Notes: a model not told the origin generated them from the letters alone. Positions 22,410 to 35,578 are shown, numbered from the stretch's first letter. The stretch: DNA of 64,000 nt from Lethocerus indicus (GCA_019843655.1 JACDQD010000011.1:18629333-18693332); one strand, 5' to 3'. Numbers and translations are program-made.

Positions 22410-23110
22410 GGGTTGCTAACTGGGGTAACAGGGGGGGGGGGTTAAAACCGGGTTAGCAAACAGAGGGGTGGTTGTGTGTCGCCAATGCAATATCCAACAG
22501 TGGGAATTTCATCAAAACGATCCGCTATCTTGGGTTCAATATATACCGGAGGGTGGGGGCGACTGTTCCGCCCCTGAATAATAATAATAATGTACTGGAA
22601 AACGGGGTTTTCTTCCCCCCCCCCACCCTCTTTTTCGCGTTCCGCTATCGGGGTCGGAAAAACGTAGTATTTTTGCGTTTTTCTTTTCCTTCTCCTCCGG
22701 CCATCGTCTGCGTCCCGCGCCCCTGTGAGTCACGTACGGGACGCGTTCCGTCGTCGCAAATCCCCCTTCCGTTCAAAACTGTCCCGAATCACTAATTTTT
22801 CATTCGGTTTTCCCGGCCCCACTTCCTTGAAAATTCCTCCTGCGGTTTGATTCACCAGCTCCGCTGGTCACAATATAATTATAAACGAATTGTAGTCGAG
22901 ACTTGGAACCAGATAATAAAAATGTCTACAGTAGATTTCGCGTACTTGAAAGCGAAAAAAAAGGGATTTTCTGCGGCCTCCCTCGTTCGAATCCCTCCCT
23001 TATCATTGAAGCGGCATTTAGGTGCCTGAAAGGTCTACATTTTGCCACTAGAACAGTCACAGAAACAGTGTTATGTGGGGGAAAAAACTGTACTTGAAAG
23101 CAAAAAAATG
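22410..23110. other. Unassigned spacer with G/C runs
   Basis: G run 22430-22440, C run 22615-22624, (ATA)n near 22578. No gene recognised. Confidence 0.4.
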
Positions 23111-23114
23111 ATAA

Positions 23115-23205
23115 CGTAGGTTTGTGGTGTTTCTGTCTCCTGTCGCCGGTTCGGCCATTCGCCACCTTCAGTAGCGGCGTCAGTCGCTCTGGATGCACTG
23201 GATGA
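23115..23205. mobile_element. Family G left-arm fragment
   Basis: GTAGGTTTGTGGTGTTTCTG, TCTCCTGTCGCCGG and GCCACCTTCAGTAGCGGCG. No partner arm is present. Confidence 0.65.
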
Positions 23206-23218
23206 AAAATTGTTCATT

Positions 23219-23872
23219 CAATTACTGCAGGAAAGGTCGAATAGGGCGGTTATCGGTAAAGGGAAATCGTACAAAGGCCAAAAGGGGGTTTTAGGCCCAA
23301 AATCGGCTCGAAGAGGGCTTTTTGACCCAAAATCAGCCCAAAAATGTGGTTTTAGGCCGAAAATTCGTCAAAAAGGGTTTTAGGGCCCCCAAAATGGGGT
23401 TTTAGCCTCAAAATCTGCCCAAAGGCTTTTGGGCCCAAAAATGGGGTTTTAGCCTCAAAATCTGCCCAAAAAGGTTTTTGGCCCATAATTTGTCAAAATT
23501 TTGGGCCCAAAATTTGGGGGCCCCAAAATTTGTCAAAAAGGGTTTTTGGCCCAAAATTTGTCAAAAAGGGCCTTTTAGCCAAAATTAGCCAAAAATGGGG
23601 TTTTTAGCCTCAAAATCTGCCCAAAAGGGTCTTTTTCGGCCCAAAATAGGGTTTTAGGCCCAAAATTGGCCCAAAAATAGGGTTTTTAGGCCCAAAATCG
23701 ACCCAAAAAGGCACTCTTCAGGCGCAAAATCGACCCAAAATCGCGCTTTTTAGGCCTAAAATGGGCCCCAAAAAGGGTTTTTTGGCAGAAAACATGCCCA
23801 AAAGTGGGGGTTTTTAGGTCCAAAATCGATTACTGCAGGAAAGGTCGAATAGGGCGGTTGTCGGTAAAGGGC
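23219..23872. repeat. ~32-bp satellite bracketed by a 45-bp direct repeat
   Basis: The array (GGTTTTAGGCCCAAAATC type units) lies between two copies of ATTACTGCAGGAAAGGTCGA, ATAGGGCGGTT, TCGGTAAAGGG at about 23220-23264 and 23828-23871. The right end is inverted at 20715-21065. Confidence 0.85.
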
Positions 23873-23925
23873 CGGAAGAGGCGACGCGGCCCGCTCGTTA
23901 AACAATTAATAAAATTATGAATTCG

Positions 23926-24325
23926 TTATCTCTTGTTCGTTGGCCGGGAGTCGGCTTCGCTTTCACCGCCGGGCGGACTTTGATAATTGGTATATTGTGG
24001 GATGATGGGCCGATGATGATGATGATGGGGGGGGTGAGCAGAGTGAGCGCACTTTCCTAATTGTCGGACGGCCGTTTTAATTGCATTATTGTGCAGGCGC
24101 GCCGGAGAACTAGCACCAAACGGCGATACACTTCCGCCAGACAGTTTCCTACTTATTTCCTGTGAAAGTTCCACTTTGTCGGATCAATTCGATTGCTGTA
24201 GGCGGCCGGGTCTAGTTTTTAAAATAGAAATGGCCTCCAGCCACAGATTCAATTTTGACTTGGTCGGCGGTTACAGTATTGAACGTACTCTATCTCTATA
24301 TTTTTCACAACACAAAAGTGTTTAA
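23926..24325. other. Spacer with both-strand short frames
   Basis: The minus strand is open for 82 codons (24174 to 23926, including a His run from (GAT)n), and the plus strand for 78 codons (24089-24325). Neither has a recognised motif. Confidence 0.3.
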
Positions 24326-24439
24326 AAACCCGTCTAAAAAAGACAACACTCAACATGAAAAGCGACAAATATCTGCCAACTAATTTTATTGTCGTTCAAA
24401 AGCGATACTTGGACATAGGAGCCCGATTGAACTTATTTT

Positions 24440-25165
24440 CTTATTTAGTTTTTGGGCCCAGAATTGGCTCAAAAATGCGCTCGTAAGGCGCAAAATAGAC
24501 CCGAAAATACTGGTTTCAAGCGCAAAATCGGCCAAAACATGGCGTTCTTGCGGACAAAAACGCGGTTTTTAGACACAAAAACGCGGTTTTCAGGCACAAA
24601 AACGCGGTTTTTAGGCACAAAACGCGGTTTGTAGGCGCAAAATCGGCCCAAAATGCTGTTTTTAAGCGCAAAGTCGGCCCAAAAATGGGGTTTCGGGCGC
24701 AAAATCGGCCCAAAATTCAGTTTTTAGGCGCAAAATGCGCCCAAAAATGCGGTTGTAAGGCGCAAAATAGCCCCGAAAATACGGGTTTCAAGCGCAAAAT
24801 CGCGGTTTTTAGACAAAAAACGCGGTTTTTAAACGCGGTTTTAGGAACATAAACGCGGTTTTAGGCGCAAAATCGGCCCAAAATTTGTTTTAAGCGCAAA
24901 GTCGGCCTAAAATGGGTTTCAAAAAAAAATGGCGGGTTGTAAGGCGCAAAATAGCCCGAAAATACGGTTTTCAAGCGCAAAATAGCCCTGAAAATACGGT
25001 TTTCAAGCGCAAAATCGGCCGAAAACTTGGTGTTTTAGGATAAATGCGGTTTTAAGCACAAGATCAGCCAAAAAATGCGGTTTTAGGCCCAAAAGCGCTT
25101 TTAGGCACAAAAACGCGGTTTTTAGGCACAAAAACGCGGTTTTTAGGCCCAAAAACGCGGTTAGG
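24440..25165. repeat. ~32-bp satellite, block 1
   Basis: Units read AAAACGCGGTTTTTAGGC, GCAAAATCGGCCC. Variants are deleted or shortened near 24800-24930. Confidence 0.85.
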
Positions 25166-25378
25166 ATTGTTAATAATAAATGTAGACACTTGTGCTCTAC
25201 GCGAAAATTGTCTCGAACGGGAAGGAAGTTGAAAAGGTCAGGTCTTGTCGTAGGTTCAGAGATGTGTTCTTGGCGAATGGCCCGCCATTTATTTTTAACG
25301 TCGTCTTGGCTATCAAAATATTTATGGGGATGTCACTGCACTTATCCACCGGCCGGCTCTACAACTAATACTAAGATT

Positions 25379-25393
<15 letters not shown>

Positions 25394-25442
<49 letters not shown>
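25394..25442. repeat. (TA)n microsatellite
   Basis: About 24 TA units. Confidence 0.95.
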
Positions 25443-25444
<2 letters not shown>

Positions 25445-25494
25445 AAAAATAATAAAAATGAAACTGTTATCAATTGACGTCCGATGAAAATCAT

Positions 25495-27200
25495 TCCAAA
25501 ATCGGCTATTAAATGCGGTTCATTGCCCCAAAACGCGCTTTTTAGCCCCAAAATTGGCCCAAAAAGACACCTAAATACAGTTTTTTTGGGGCAATATTGG
25601 GCCTGAAAACCGCATTTTCGAGCCAAAAATGAGGTTTTCAGGAGGAAAATCGGGCCAAAATGCGGTTTTTAGGCGCGAAATGGGCCCCAAAATGCTGTTT
25701 CTAGGCGAAGACGGACCACAAAATGCGGTATTTAAGCCCTAAATCAGCCCATAAAGGGGGTTTTTTTTGGCGCAAAATATACCCAAAATGGGAATTTTTA
25801 TGCCAAAAATCGGGCATAAAAGGGGATTTTTAGGGCCAAAATCGGTGCAAAAATGGGGTTTATAGCCTCAAAATCGACTCAAAAAGGGGCTTTTTTGGAC
25901 AAATATTGGTTCAAACATGGGGTTATTTTGCCCAAAATTGGACAAATAGGGGGTTTTAAGCCCCAAAATTGGCCGAAAAAGGTGGTTTTTTAGGCCCAAG
26001 ATCAGCTCAATAAAGGGGCTTTTTTGGCCAAAAAAGGGTTTTTCAGGCCCAAAATCGACCAAAAAAGGCGCTTTTAGGCACAAAATCGACCAAAAAGGCG
26101 CATTTTAGGCGCAAAATCGACCCTATAAGGAAGTTTTCTGGCACAAAATATACCCAAAATGGGGGTTTTTAGGCCCAAAATCAGCTCAAGAAGGGGCTTT
26201 TTTGGCCAAAAATTGGCCAAAACAGGCGCTTTTTAGGCTCAAAATCGACCCAAAAAGGCGCTTTTTAGGCACAAAATCGACCAAAAAGGCGCTTTTTAGG
26301 CACAAAATCGACCCAAAAACGCGCTTTTTAGGCCCATTATGGGCTTTTTAGACCCAAAATCGACCAAAAAAGGAACTTTTTAGACCCAAAATCGACCAAA
26401 AAAGGAACTTTTTAGGCCTAACATCGACCCAAAAAGGCGCTTTTTAGGCTCAAAATCGACCCAAAAAGGAGGTTTTCTGGCAGAAAATATACCAAAAATA
26501 GGGGTTTTTAGGCCCAAAATCGTACATTAAGGGGGTTTTTAGGTCCAAAATTGGCGCAAAAAGGTGGTTTTTAGGCCCAAAATCGACAAAAAAAAGGCAC
26601 TTTTTAGGCGTAACATCGACCGAAAAAGGCGCTTTTTAGGCTCAAAATCGACCCAAAAAGGAGGTTTTCTAGCACAAGATATACCCAAAATAGGGGTTTT
26701 CAGGCCCAAAAACGTACAAAAAGGGGGTTTTTAGGTCCAAAATTGGCGCAAAAAGGTGGTTTTTAGGCCCAAAATCAGCTCAAAAACGAGGCTTTTTGAC
26801 CAGAAATTAGCCATAATTTTTAGGTCCAGAAATTGGCGAAAGCTTTTTTAGGCAGGCTTAAATCGACCAAAAGGCGCTTTTAGGTCAAATTTAGGCGCAA
26901 AATTTTTTCTGGCAAAAATATACCAAAAATGGTGCTTTTAGGCGCAAAATCAGCTTTTTTGACCAAAAGGGTTTTTAGGCACAAAATCGATTTTAGCCGA
27001 AAAAATTGTTTTACGCCAAAATCGGCTAAAAATCGACGGGCATTTTGGCCAAAAAAAAAAGGGGATCAACCAAAAGGTGGTTTTAGGCCCAAAATCAGCT
27101 CAAAACAGGCTTTCATGACCAAAATGTATAGAGGGCTTTTCACTCGACCAAAAAGGGGTTTTGGTTCTTAGGCCCAAAATTCGTCAAAAAAAATAGATGG
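25495..27200. repeat. ~32-bp satellite, block 2
   Basis: About 50 units of GGTTTTTAGGCCCAAAATCG, (N)ACCCAAAAA(T/A)G type, in the same orientation as blocks at 23.2-25.2 kb. From about 26800 to 27200 units are increasingly shortened towards the junction with the 104-bp satellite. Short frames here are repeat translations. Confidence 0.9.
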
Positions 27201-27224
27201 CAAAAATCGAAAAACCTAAATTTT

Positions 27225-30200
27225 CATTTTCAGCCCGCCCTTTTAGGGCAAGTGTAACTCACATTGGTACACTTGTTGGAATATGGCCAAAAACCTAAAT
27301 TTTCCAGGGGCAAGTGTAACTAACTTGTGGGTGGAATATAGAAAACCTAAATTTTCGATTTTCAACCCGCCCTTTCAGGGGCAAGTGTAACTCATTGACA
27401 CTTGTGGGTGGAATATGGGATCTACGAAAACCTAAATTTTCGATTTTCATTTTAGGGGCAAGTGGGACCTGAAAACACTTCGGTGGAAATGGGATCGATC
27501 TGAGAAAATTTTCGAAAAACCTAAATTTTCGATTTTCAACCCGCCGCCCAAGGCAAGTTTCACATTGGTACGTGGGTGGAATATGGGATCGATCTGAGAA
27601 AATTTTCGAAAAACCTAAATTTTCTTTTCAACCCGCCGTTTTAGGGGCAAGTACACATTGTGGGTGGACACTATGGGGTGGATATGGGATCGAAGAAAAT
27701 TTTCGAAAAACCTAAATTTTCGATTTTCAACCCGCCGTTTTAGGGGCAAGTTGGTACACTTGTGGGTGGAATATGGGATCGATCTGAGAAAATTTTCGAA
27801 AAACCTAAATTTTCGATTTTCAACCCGCCTTTTAGGGGCAAGTGTAACTCAATTGGTACACTTGTGGGTGGAATATGGGATCGATCTGAGAAAATTTTCG
27901 AAAACCTAAATTTTCGATTTTCACCCGCCCTTTTAGGGGCAAGTTGGTACACTTGTGGGTGGAATATGGGATCGATCTGAGAAAATTTTCGAAAAACCTA
28001 AATTTTCGATTTTCAACCCGCCCTTTTAGGGGCACGTGGGTGGAATATGTGTAAGAAATTTTCGAAAACCTAAATTTTCACATTTTCAACCCGGTAGGGG
28101 CACGTGGGTGGAATATGTGTAAGAAATTTTCGAAAACCTAAATTTTCACATTTTCAACCCGGTAGGGGCAAGTGTAACTCACATGTACACTTGGGTGGAA
28201 TATGGGATCGATCTGAAAAATTTTCGAAAAACCTAAATTTTCGATTTTCAACCCGCCCTTTTAGGGGCAAGTGTAACTCACATTGGTACACTTGTGGGTG
28301 GAATATGGGATCGATCTGAGAAAATTTTCGAAAAACCTAAATTTTCGATTTTCAAGCCGCCGTTTACACTAATATGGGATCGATCAAGAAAAACCTGTTT
28401 TCAACCCGCCTCACTTGTGGGTGGAATTGGGATACAGAAAATTTTCGAAAAACCTTTTTCGTTTTCAACCCGCCTTTTAGGGGCAAGTGTAACTCACATT
28501 GAATTGTGGGTGGATGGGATCGATCTGAGAAAATTTTCGAAAAACCTAAATTTTCGATTTTCAACCCGCCCTTTTAGGGGCAAGTGTAACTCACATTGGT
28601 ACACTTGTGGGTGGAATATGGGATCGATCTGAGAAAATTTTCGAAAACCTAAATTTTCCAACCCGCCCTAAATTTTCGATTTTCAACCCTAAATTTTCGC
28701 CCTTTTAGGGCAAGTTTTAGAAGTGTAACTCACATTGGTACACTTGTGGGTGGAATATGGGATCGATCTGAGAAAATTTTCGAAAACCTAAATTTTCGAT
28801 TTTCAACCCGCCCTTTTAGGGGCAAGTGTAACTCACATTGGTACCTGTGGGTGGAATATGGGATCTTGAGAAAATTTTCGAAAACCTAAATTTTCGATTT
28901 TCAACCCGTGGAATATCACATTGGTACACTTGTGGGTGGATATGGGATCGATCTGAGAAAATTTTCGAAAAACCTAAATTTTCGATTTTCAACCCGCCCT
29001 TTTAGGGGCAAGTGTAACTCACATTTTCGGTACACTTGTGGGTGGAATATGGGATCGATCTGAGAAAATTTTCGAAAAACCTAAATTTTCGATTTTCAAC
29101 CCGCCCTTTTAGGGGCAAGTGTAACTCACATTGGTACACTTGTGGGTGGAATATGGGATCGATCTGAGAAAATTTTCGAAAAACCTAAATTTTCGATTTT
29201 CAACCCGCCGTTTTAGGGGCAAGTGTAACTCACATTGGTACACTTGTGGGTGGAATATGGGATCGATCTGAGAAAATTTTCGAAAAACCTAAATTTTCGA
29301 TTTTCAACCCGCCGTTTTAGGGGCAAGTGTAACTCACATTGGTACACTTGTGGGTGGAATATGGGATCGATCTGAAAAATTTTCGAAAACCTAAATTTTC
29401 GATTTTCAACCCGCCGTTTTAGGGGCAAGTGTAACTCACTTTGGTACACTTGTGGGTGGAATATGGGATCGATCTGAGAAAATTTTCGAAAAACCTAAAT
29501 TTTCGATTTTCAACCCGCCGTTTTAGGGGCAAGTGTAACTCACTTTGGTACACTTGTGGGTGGAATATGGGATCGATCTGAGAAAATTTTCGAAAAACCA
29601 ACCCGCCCTAAATTTTCGATTTTCAACCCTAAATTTTCGATTTTCCCCGCCCTTTTAGGGGCAAGTGTAACTCACATTGGTACACTTGTGGGTGGAATAT
29701 GGGATCACTTGTAAATTTTCGATTTTCAACCCGCCCTTTTAGGGGCAAGTGTAACTCATTGAATTGTGGGTGGATGGGATCGATCTGAAAAATTTTCGAA
29801 AATTTTCGAAAACCTAAATTTTCGATTTTCAAGCCGCCCTTTTAGGGGCAAGTGTAACTCACATTGGTACACTTGTGGGTGGAATATGGGATCGATCTGA
29901 GAAAATTTTCGAAAAACCTAAATTTTCGATTTTCAACCCGCCGTTTTAGGGGCAAGTGTAACTCACATTGGTACACTTGTGGGTGGAATATGGGATCGAT
30001 CTGAGAAAATTTTCGAAAAACCTAAATTTTCGATTTTCAAGCCGCCGTTTCAGGGGCAAGTGTAACTCACATTGGTACACTTGTGGGTGGAATATGGGAT
30101 CGATCTGAGAAAATTTTCGAAAAACCTAAATTTTCGATTTTCAACCCGCCCTTTCAGGGGCAAGTGTAACTCACATTGGTACACTTGTGGGTGGAATATG

Positions 30201-33122
30201 GGATCGATCTGAGAAAATTTTCGAAAAACCTAAATTTTCGATTTTCAACCCGCCCTTTTAGGGGCAAGTGTAACTCACATTGGGACACTTGTGGGTGGAA
30301 TATGGGATCGATCTGAGAAAATTTTCGAAAAACCTAAATTTTCGATTTTCAACCCGCCCTTTTAGGGGCAAGTGTAACTCACATTGGTACACTTGTGGGT
30401 GGAATATGGGATCGATCTGAAAATTTTCGAAAAACCTAAATTTTCGATTTTCAACCCGCCGTTTTAGGGGCAAGTGTAACTCACATTGGTACACTTGTGG
30501 GTGGAATATGGGATCGATCTGAGAAAATTTTCGAAAAACCTAAATTTTCGATTTTCAACCCGCCGTTTTAGGGGCAAGTGTAACTCACATTGGGACACTT
30601 GTGGGTGGAATATGGGATCGATCTGAGAAAATTTTCGAAAAACCTAAATTTTCGATTTTCAAGCCGCCCTTTTAAATTTTCGAAAAACCTAAATTTTCGA
30701 TTTTCAACCCGCCGTTTCAGGGGCAAGTGTAACTCACATTGGACACACTTGGGTGGAATATGGGATCAAGAAAATTTTCGTGTAACTCACATTGGGACAC
30801 TTGTGGGTGGAATATGGGATCGATCTGAGAAAATTTTCGAAAAACCTAAATTTTCGATTTTCAACCCGCCCTTTTAGGGGCAAGTGTAACTCACATTGGG
30901 ACACTTGTGGGTGGAATATGGGATCGATCTGCGAAAATTTTCGAAAAACCTAAATTTTCGATTTTCAACCCGCCCTCACATTGGTACACTTGTGGGTGGA
31001 ATATGGGATCGATCTGAAAATTTTCGAAAAACCTAAATTTTCGATTTTCAACCCGCCCTTTTAGGGGCAAGTGTAACTCACATTGGGACACTTGTGGGTG
31101 GAATATGGGATCGATCTGAGAAAATTTTCGAAAAACCTAAATTTTCGATTTTCAACCCGCCCTTTTAGGGGCAAGTGTAACTCACATTGGGACACTTGTG
31201 GGTGGAATATGGGATCGATCTGAGAAAATTTTCGAAAAACCTAAATTTTCGATTTTCAACCCGCCCTTTTAGGGGCAAGTGTAACTCACATTGGGACACT
31301 TGTGGGTGGAATATGGGATCGATCTGAGAAAATTTTCGAAAATAAATTTTCGAAAACCTAAATTTTCGATTTTGAGAAAATTTTCGAAAAACCTGGCCGT
31401 TTTAGGGGCAAGTGGGCGATCTGAGAGTGAAAATTGGGACACTTGTGGGTGGACATTCGTGGCCTTTTAGTGGGACACTTGTGGGTGGAATATGGGATCG
31501 ATGAGAAAATTTTCGAAAAACCTAAATTTTCGATTTTCAACCCGCCGTTTAGGGGCATGGTACACTTGTGGGTGGATATGGGATCGAAAACCTAAATTTT
31601 CGATTTTCAACCCGCCCTTTTAGGGGCAAGTGTAACTCACATCTGATTTTCAACCCGCCCTTTTAGGGGCAAAACTCACATTGGTACACTTGTGGGTGGA
31701 AACGAAAAACCTAAATTTTCGATTTTCAACCCGCCCTTTTAGGGGCAAGTGTAACTCACATTGGTACACTTGTGGGTGGAATATGGGATCGATCTGAGAA
31801 AATTTTCGAAAAACCTAAATTTTCGATTTTCTGGAATATGGTACACTTGTGGGTGGATCGATCTGAGAAAATTTTCGAAGCAAGCCGCCCAAGTGTAACT
31901 CACATTGGGACACTTGGGGTGGAATATGGGATCATCTGAGAAAATGTAAATTTTCGATTTTCAACATGGGTACACTTGTGGGTGGAATATGGGATCGATC
32001 TGAAAAACTTTTCGAAAATCGATCTGAGAAAATTTTCGAAAAACCTAAATTTTCGATTTTCAAGTTTTGGGGCAAGTGTAACGGGATCCTGAGAAAATTT
32101 TCGAAAAACCTTTATTTTCAACCCGGGGCAAGTGTAACTCACATTGGGACACTTGTGGGTGGAATATGGGATCTGAAAATTTTCGATCTGAGAAAATGGG
32201 ATTTGAGAAAATTTTCGAAAAACCTAAATTTTCGATTTTCAAGCCGCCCTTTTAGGGGCAAGTGTAACTCACATTGGTACACTTGTGGGTGGAATATGGG
32301 ATCGATCTGAGAAAATTTTCGAAAAACCTAAATTTTCGATTTTCAAGCCGCCCTTTTAGGGGCAAGTGTAACTCACATTGGTACACTTGTGGGTGGAATA
32401 TGGGATCGATCTGAGAAAATTTTCGAAAAACCTAAATTTTCGATTTTCAAGCCGCCCTTTTAGGGGCAAGTGTAACTCACATTGGGACACTTGTGGGTGG
32501 AATATGGGATCGATCTGAGAAAATTTTCGAAAAACCTAAATTTTCGATAAATTTTCGATTTTCAACCCGCCCTTTCAAGCCGCCCTTTTAGGGCAAGTGT
32601 AGTGTAACTCACAAAAACCTTGGGACACTTGGTACACTTGTGGGTGGAATATGGGATCGATCTGAGAAAATTTTCGAAAAACCTAAATTTTCGATTTTCA
32701 ACCCGCCCTGGGTGGAATATGGGATCGATCTGAGAAAATTTTCGAAAATTTTCCTAAATTTTCGATTTTCAAGCCGCCTTTTAGGGGCAAGTGTAACTCA
32801 CATTGGGACACTTGTGGGTTCGAAATGGGAACTGAGAAAATTTTCGAAAACCTAAATTTTCGATTTTCAAGCCGCCTTTTAGGGGCAAGTGTAACTCATT
32901 GGGACACTTGGGACACTGGGTACACTTGTGGGTGGAATATGGGATCGATCTGAGAAAATTTTCGAAAAACCTAAATTTTCGATTTTCAAGCCGCCCTTTT
33001 AGGGGCAAGTGTAACTCACATTGGTACACTTGTGGGTGGAATATGGGATCGATCTGAGAAAATTTTCGAAAAACCTAAATTTTCGATTTTCAAGCCGCCG
33101 TTTCAGGGGCAAGTGTAACTCA
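27225..33122. repeat. 104-bp satellite array, about 57 units
   Basis: The unit runs GGGGCAAGTGTAACTCACAT, TGGTACACTTGTGGGTGGAA, TATGGGATCGATCTGAGAAA, ATTTTCGAAAAACCTAAATT, TTCGATTTTCAACCCGCC, CTTTTA. Successive AGGGGCAAGT starts at 29111, 29215, 29319, 29421 and 29525 give a 104-base period. The centre (about 28.9-31.3 kb) is homogeneous; the left edge (27.2-28.2 kb) and 31.3-32.9 kb contain deleted or spliced units. CAAGTGTA...TACACTTG is an 8-bp inverted repeat in each unit. All units have the same orientation. The array is non-coding. Confidence 0.95.
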
Positions 33123-34155
33123 CTTTTGTGCCTAAAAACCTCATCTTTGAGCCTAAAAACCGCATTTTAGTGCCGATTTTGGGTTTAAAAACCGTATTTT
33201 AGGGGCAATTTTGGGTTTAAAACCCCATTTGTGTTACAATTTTGGGCTAAAAAATCGAATTTTCGGGGCGATTTTTGGTCTCAAAACCGCCTTTTTGGGT
33301 CAAAAAACCGCATTTTTTGACCGATTTTGCACCTAAAAATCGCTTTTTTCGCCTACAAACAGCATTTTTGCGCCGATTTTGGGTTTAAAACTGCATTTTT
33401 GGCCGATTTTGTGGCTTAAAAACCGTATTTTCGGGCCGATTTTGGGTTTATAACCGCATTTTTGTGTTGATGTTGGGCCTAAAAACCGTATTTATGGGCC
33501 GATTTTGGGTCTAAAACCGCATATTTGGGCCGATTTTTGGTTTGAAAACCGCCTTTTTGGGCCAAAAAACCGCATATGTTGCTCCTAAAAATCGCTTTTT
33601 AGCGAAAAAACTGTATTTTTGCGCTGATTTTGGGGCTAAAAACCATATTTTTGGTCCGATTTCGGGTTTAAAACCGCATTTTTGTGTTGATTTTGGGCCT
33701 AAAAACCGCATTTTAGTGCCGATTTTGGGTTTAAAAACAGTATTTTTGGGCCGATTTTGGGTCTAAAACCGCATTTTTGGGCCGATTTTGGTCCTAAAAA
33801 CCGCATTTTCGGGCCGATTTTTGGTCTGAAAACCGCCTTTTTGGGCCAAAAAACCGCATTTGTTGGTCGATTTGGCGCCTAAAAATCGCTTTTTTCGCCT
33901 ACAAACTGTATTTTTGCGCTGATTTTGGGGCTAAAAACCGTAGTTTTGGGCCGATTTCGGGCCTAAAAACCGCATTTCTGCCCGATTTCGGGCCTGGCAT
34001 CTGCATTTGTGGGTTGATTTTCGCCTAAAAACTTCATTTTTTGGTCTAAAAACCGCATTTCCGGGCCGATTTCTCGCCTTAAAACCTCATTTTTGAGCTG
34101 ATTTCGGGCCTAAAAACCGCTTTTTAAGCGCCAATTTTGCCCAGGAAACGGCTTT
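33123..34155. repeat. ~32-bp satellite, opposite orientation, block 3
   Basis: Units read GGGCCGATTTTGGGTCTAAA, ACCGCATTTTT, the reverse complement of the unit at 25.5-27.2 kb. The junction with the 104-bp satellite falls within CTCAC|TTTTGTGCC. Confidence 0.9.
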
Positions 34156-34480
34156 TTAATGAAATTTAATACATAATTTTCAATTTATTGTTTTATTGGA
34201 CACTAATCTGGTATTATTTTCTTCGCATTGTCTTTGTTAGAGCATCGAACTGTTCATGATGTTCCGCATTCCGGATGTCGTTGGAACAAGAATTTTCTTT
34301 TATTTCTAAGAAGAGAAAAATATTTTCTGTGTTTGGCGATTTTTCTTTCGTGTCAATAGAAAAATAACTGTCTGTAATAGTTTGTCGGGACCGTTTTATC
34401 ATTTCCTGTTAACCGAAATTTCGTCTTATACATACAGTTTGAACAGTGTTATATGTGTATAATGAGTGGAGGTTTGTCTA
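34156..34480. other. Unassigned spacer
   Basis: AT-rich, no repeat family or gene recognised. Confidence 0.4.
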
Positions 34481-34491
34481 TGGTATGGGTA

Positions 34492-34527
<36 letters not shown>

Positions 34528-34545
34528 ATGGGTATGGTCTGGGCT
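34481..34545. repeat. (TATGGG)n hexamer microsatellite
   Basis: About nine units of TATGGG with one TATATGGG variant. It resembles but is not a TTAGG or TTAGGG telomere repeat. Confidence 0.9.
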
Positions 34546-34869
34546 GAGCAGTGGCACAATAATAGCACGACCCTGGCCATCCAGTCACGTGACCGGGCAC
34601 AGAATGCCTTCACTATACTCCTGCTAGAAAACATTAAGTGCCAACAACACTATCACCGCCGTCTGTATGTATTTCTATCGACTGTAATTCATTTATTTGT
34701 TGGATTCGTTAAGCGGGAAAATTGAATTCAGACGGTAGATAATCAGTTCGTTGATTGCACATACCGGATATATATATATATAGAGTGTTGTGAGACCCGG
34801 GAAGTGTTTTAGGTTTTTAGGCCCTTAAAATCCAGTAAATTACATATTTGAATCGATTATGCCTCCTTT

Positions 34870-35372
34870 ACCTAATAAAGACGCATAAAAACCGCATTTT
34901 CGGGCCGATTTTTCGCCTAAAAACCGCATTTTTTGATCCCATTTTGCGTCTAAAAACCGCATTTTCGGGGCTTAAAACCGCATTTTGGGCCGATTTTGAG
35001 CCTAAAACGGCATTTTTAGGGCCGATTTTGAGCCTAAAAACCGCATTTTGGGCCTTTTTTGGCCGATCTAAAACCTCATTTTTGATCCCATTTGCGCCAA
35101 AACCGCATTTTGGGGCTTAAAACCGAATTTTTGGGCCGATTTTCGCCTAAAACGCATTTTTGGCCGATTTTTGCCAAAAACCGTTTTTGGGCAAAATAAA
35201 CAAAATTTTTGATCCCATTTTGCGTCTAAAACCGCATTTTGGGCCTATTTTGCGTCTAAAACCGCATTTTTGGGCCTATTTTCGCCTAAAACCGCATTTT
35301 CGGGCCGATTTTGCGCTTAAAACCACATTTTGATCCCTTTTCGCCTAAAACCGCATTTTGGGGCCTAAAACC
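34870..35372. repeat. ~32-bp satellite, opposite orientation, block 4
   Basis: Units of GGGCCGATTTT(T/G)CGCCTA, AAACCGCATTTT. Several are shortened after 35080. Confidence 0.85.
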
Positions 35373-35459
35373 TGTAGGGTTGTTGATACTTTATAACTTT
35401 ATAAATATTTACTGAAAATTTGTGTGCAATACTAAGTCGAACTATAAATGTACAGTGAT

Positions 35460-35578
35460 AGTGCGAACGGGGAAAAATCACCCCCAAGTGACTGACACCG
35501 CTACTGAAGACGGAGGGGAGACGGAAACACGCGAAATTTACGGTATTCCAACCCCTAGCAGACCGCAAAACACAGGTA
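35460..35578. mobile_element. Family G right arm with terminal repeat
   Basis: CGCTACTGAAGACGG, GAGACGGAAACACGCGAAAT, then TATTCCAACCCCTAGCAGAC, CGCAAAACACAGGTATGT. The left arm is absent; it directly follows a satellite block. Confidence 0.75.

Noticed and set aside
27225..33122. Satellite mistaken for a CRISPR array (regular spacing)
   Set aside because: Units are contiguous 104-bp repeats without unique spacers, in a eukaryotic-type context.
34481..34545. Telomere
   Set aside because: Hexamer is TATGGG, not a known telomere unit, and the tract is only about 65 bases within internal DNA.
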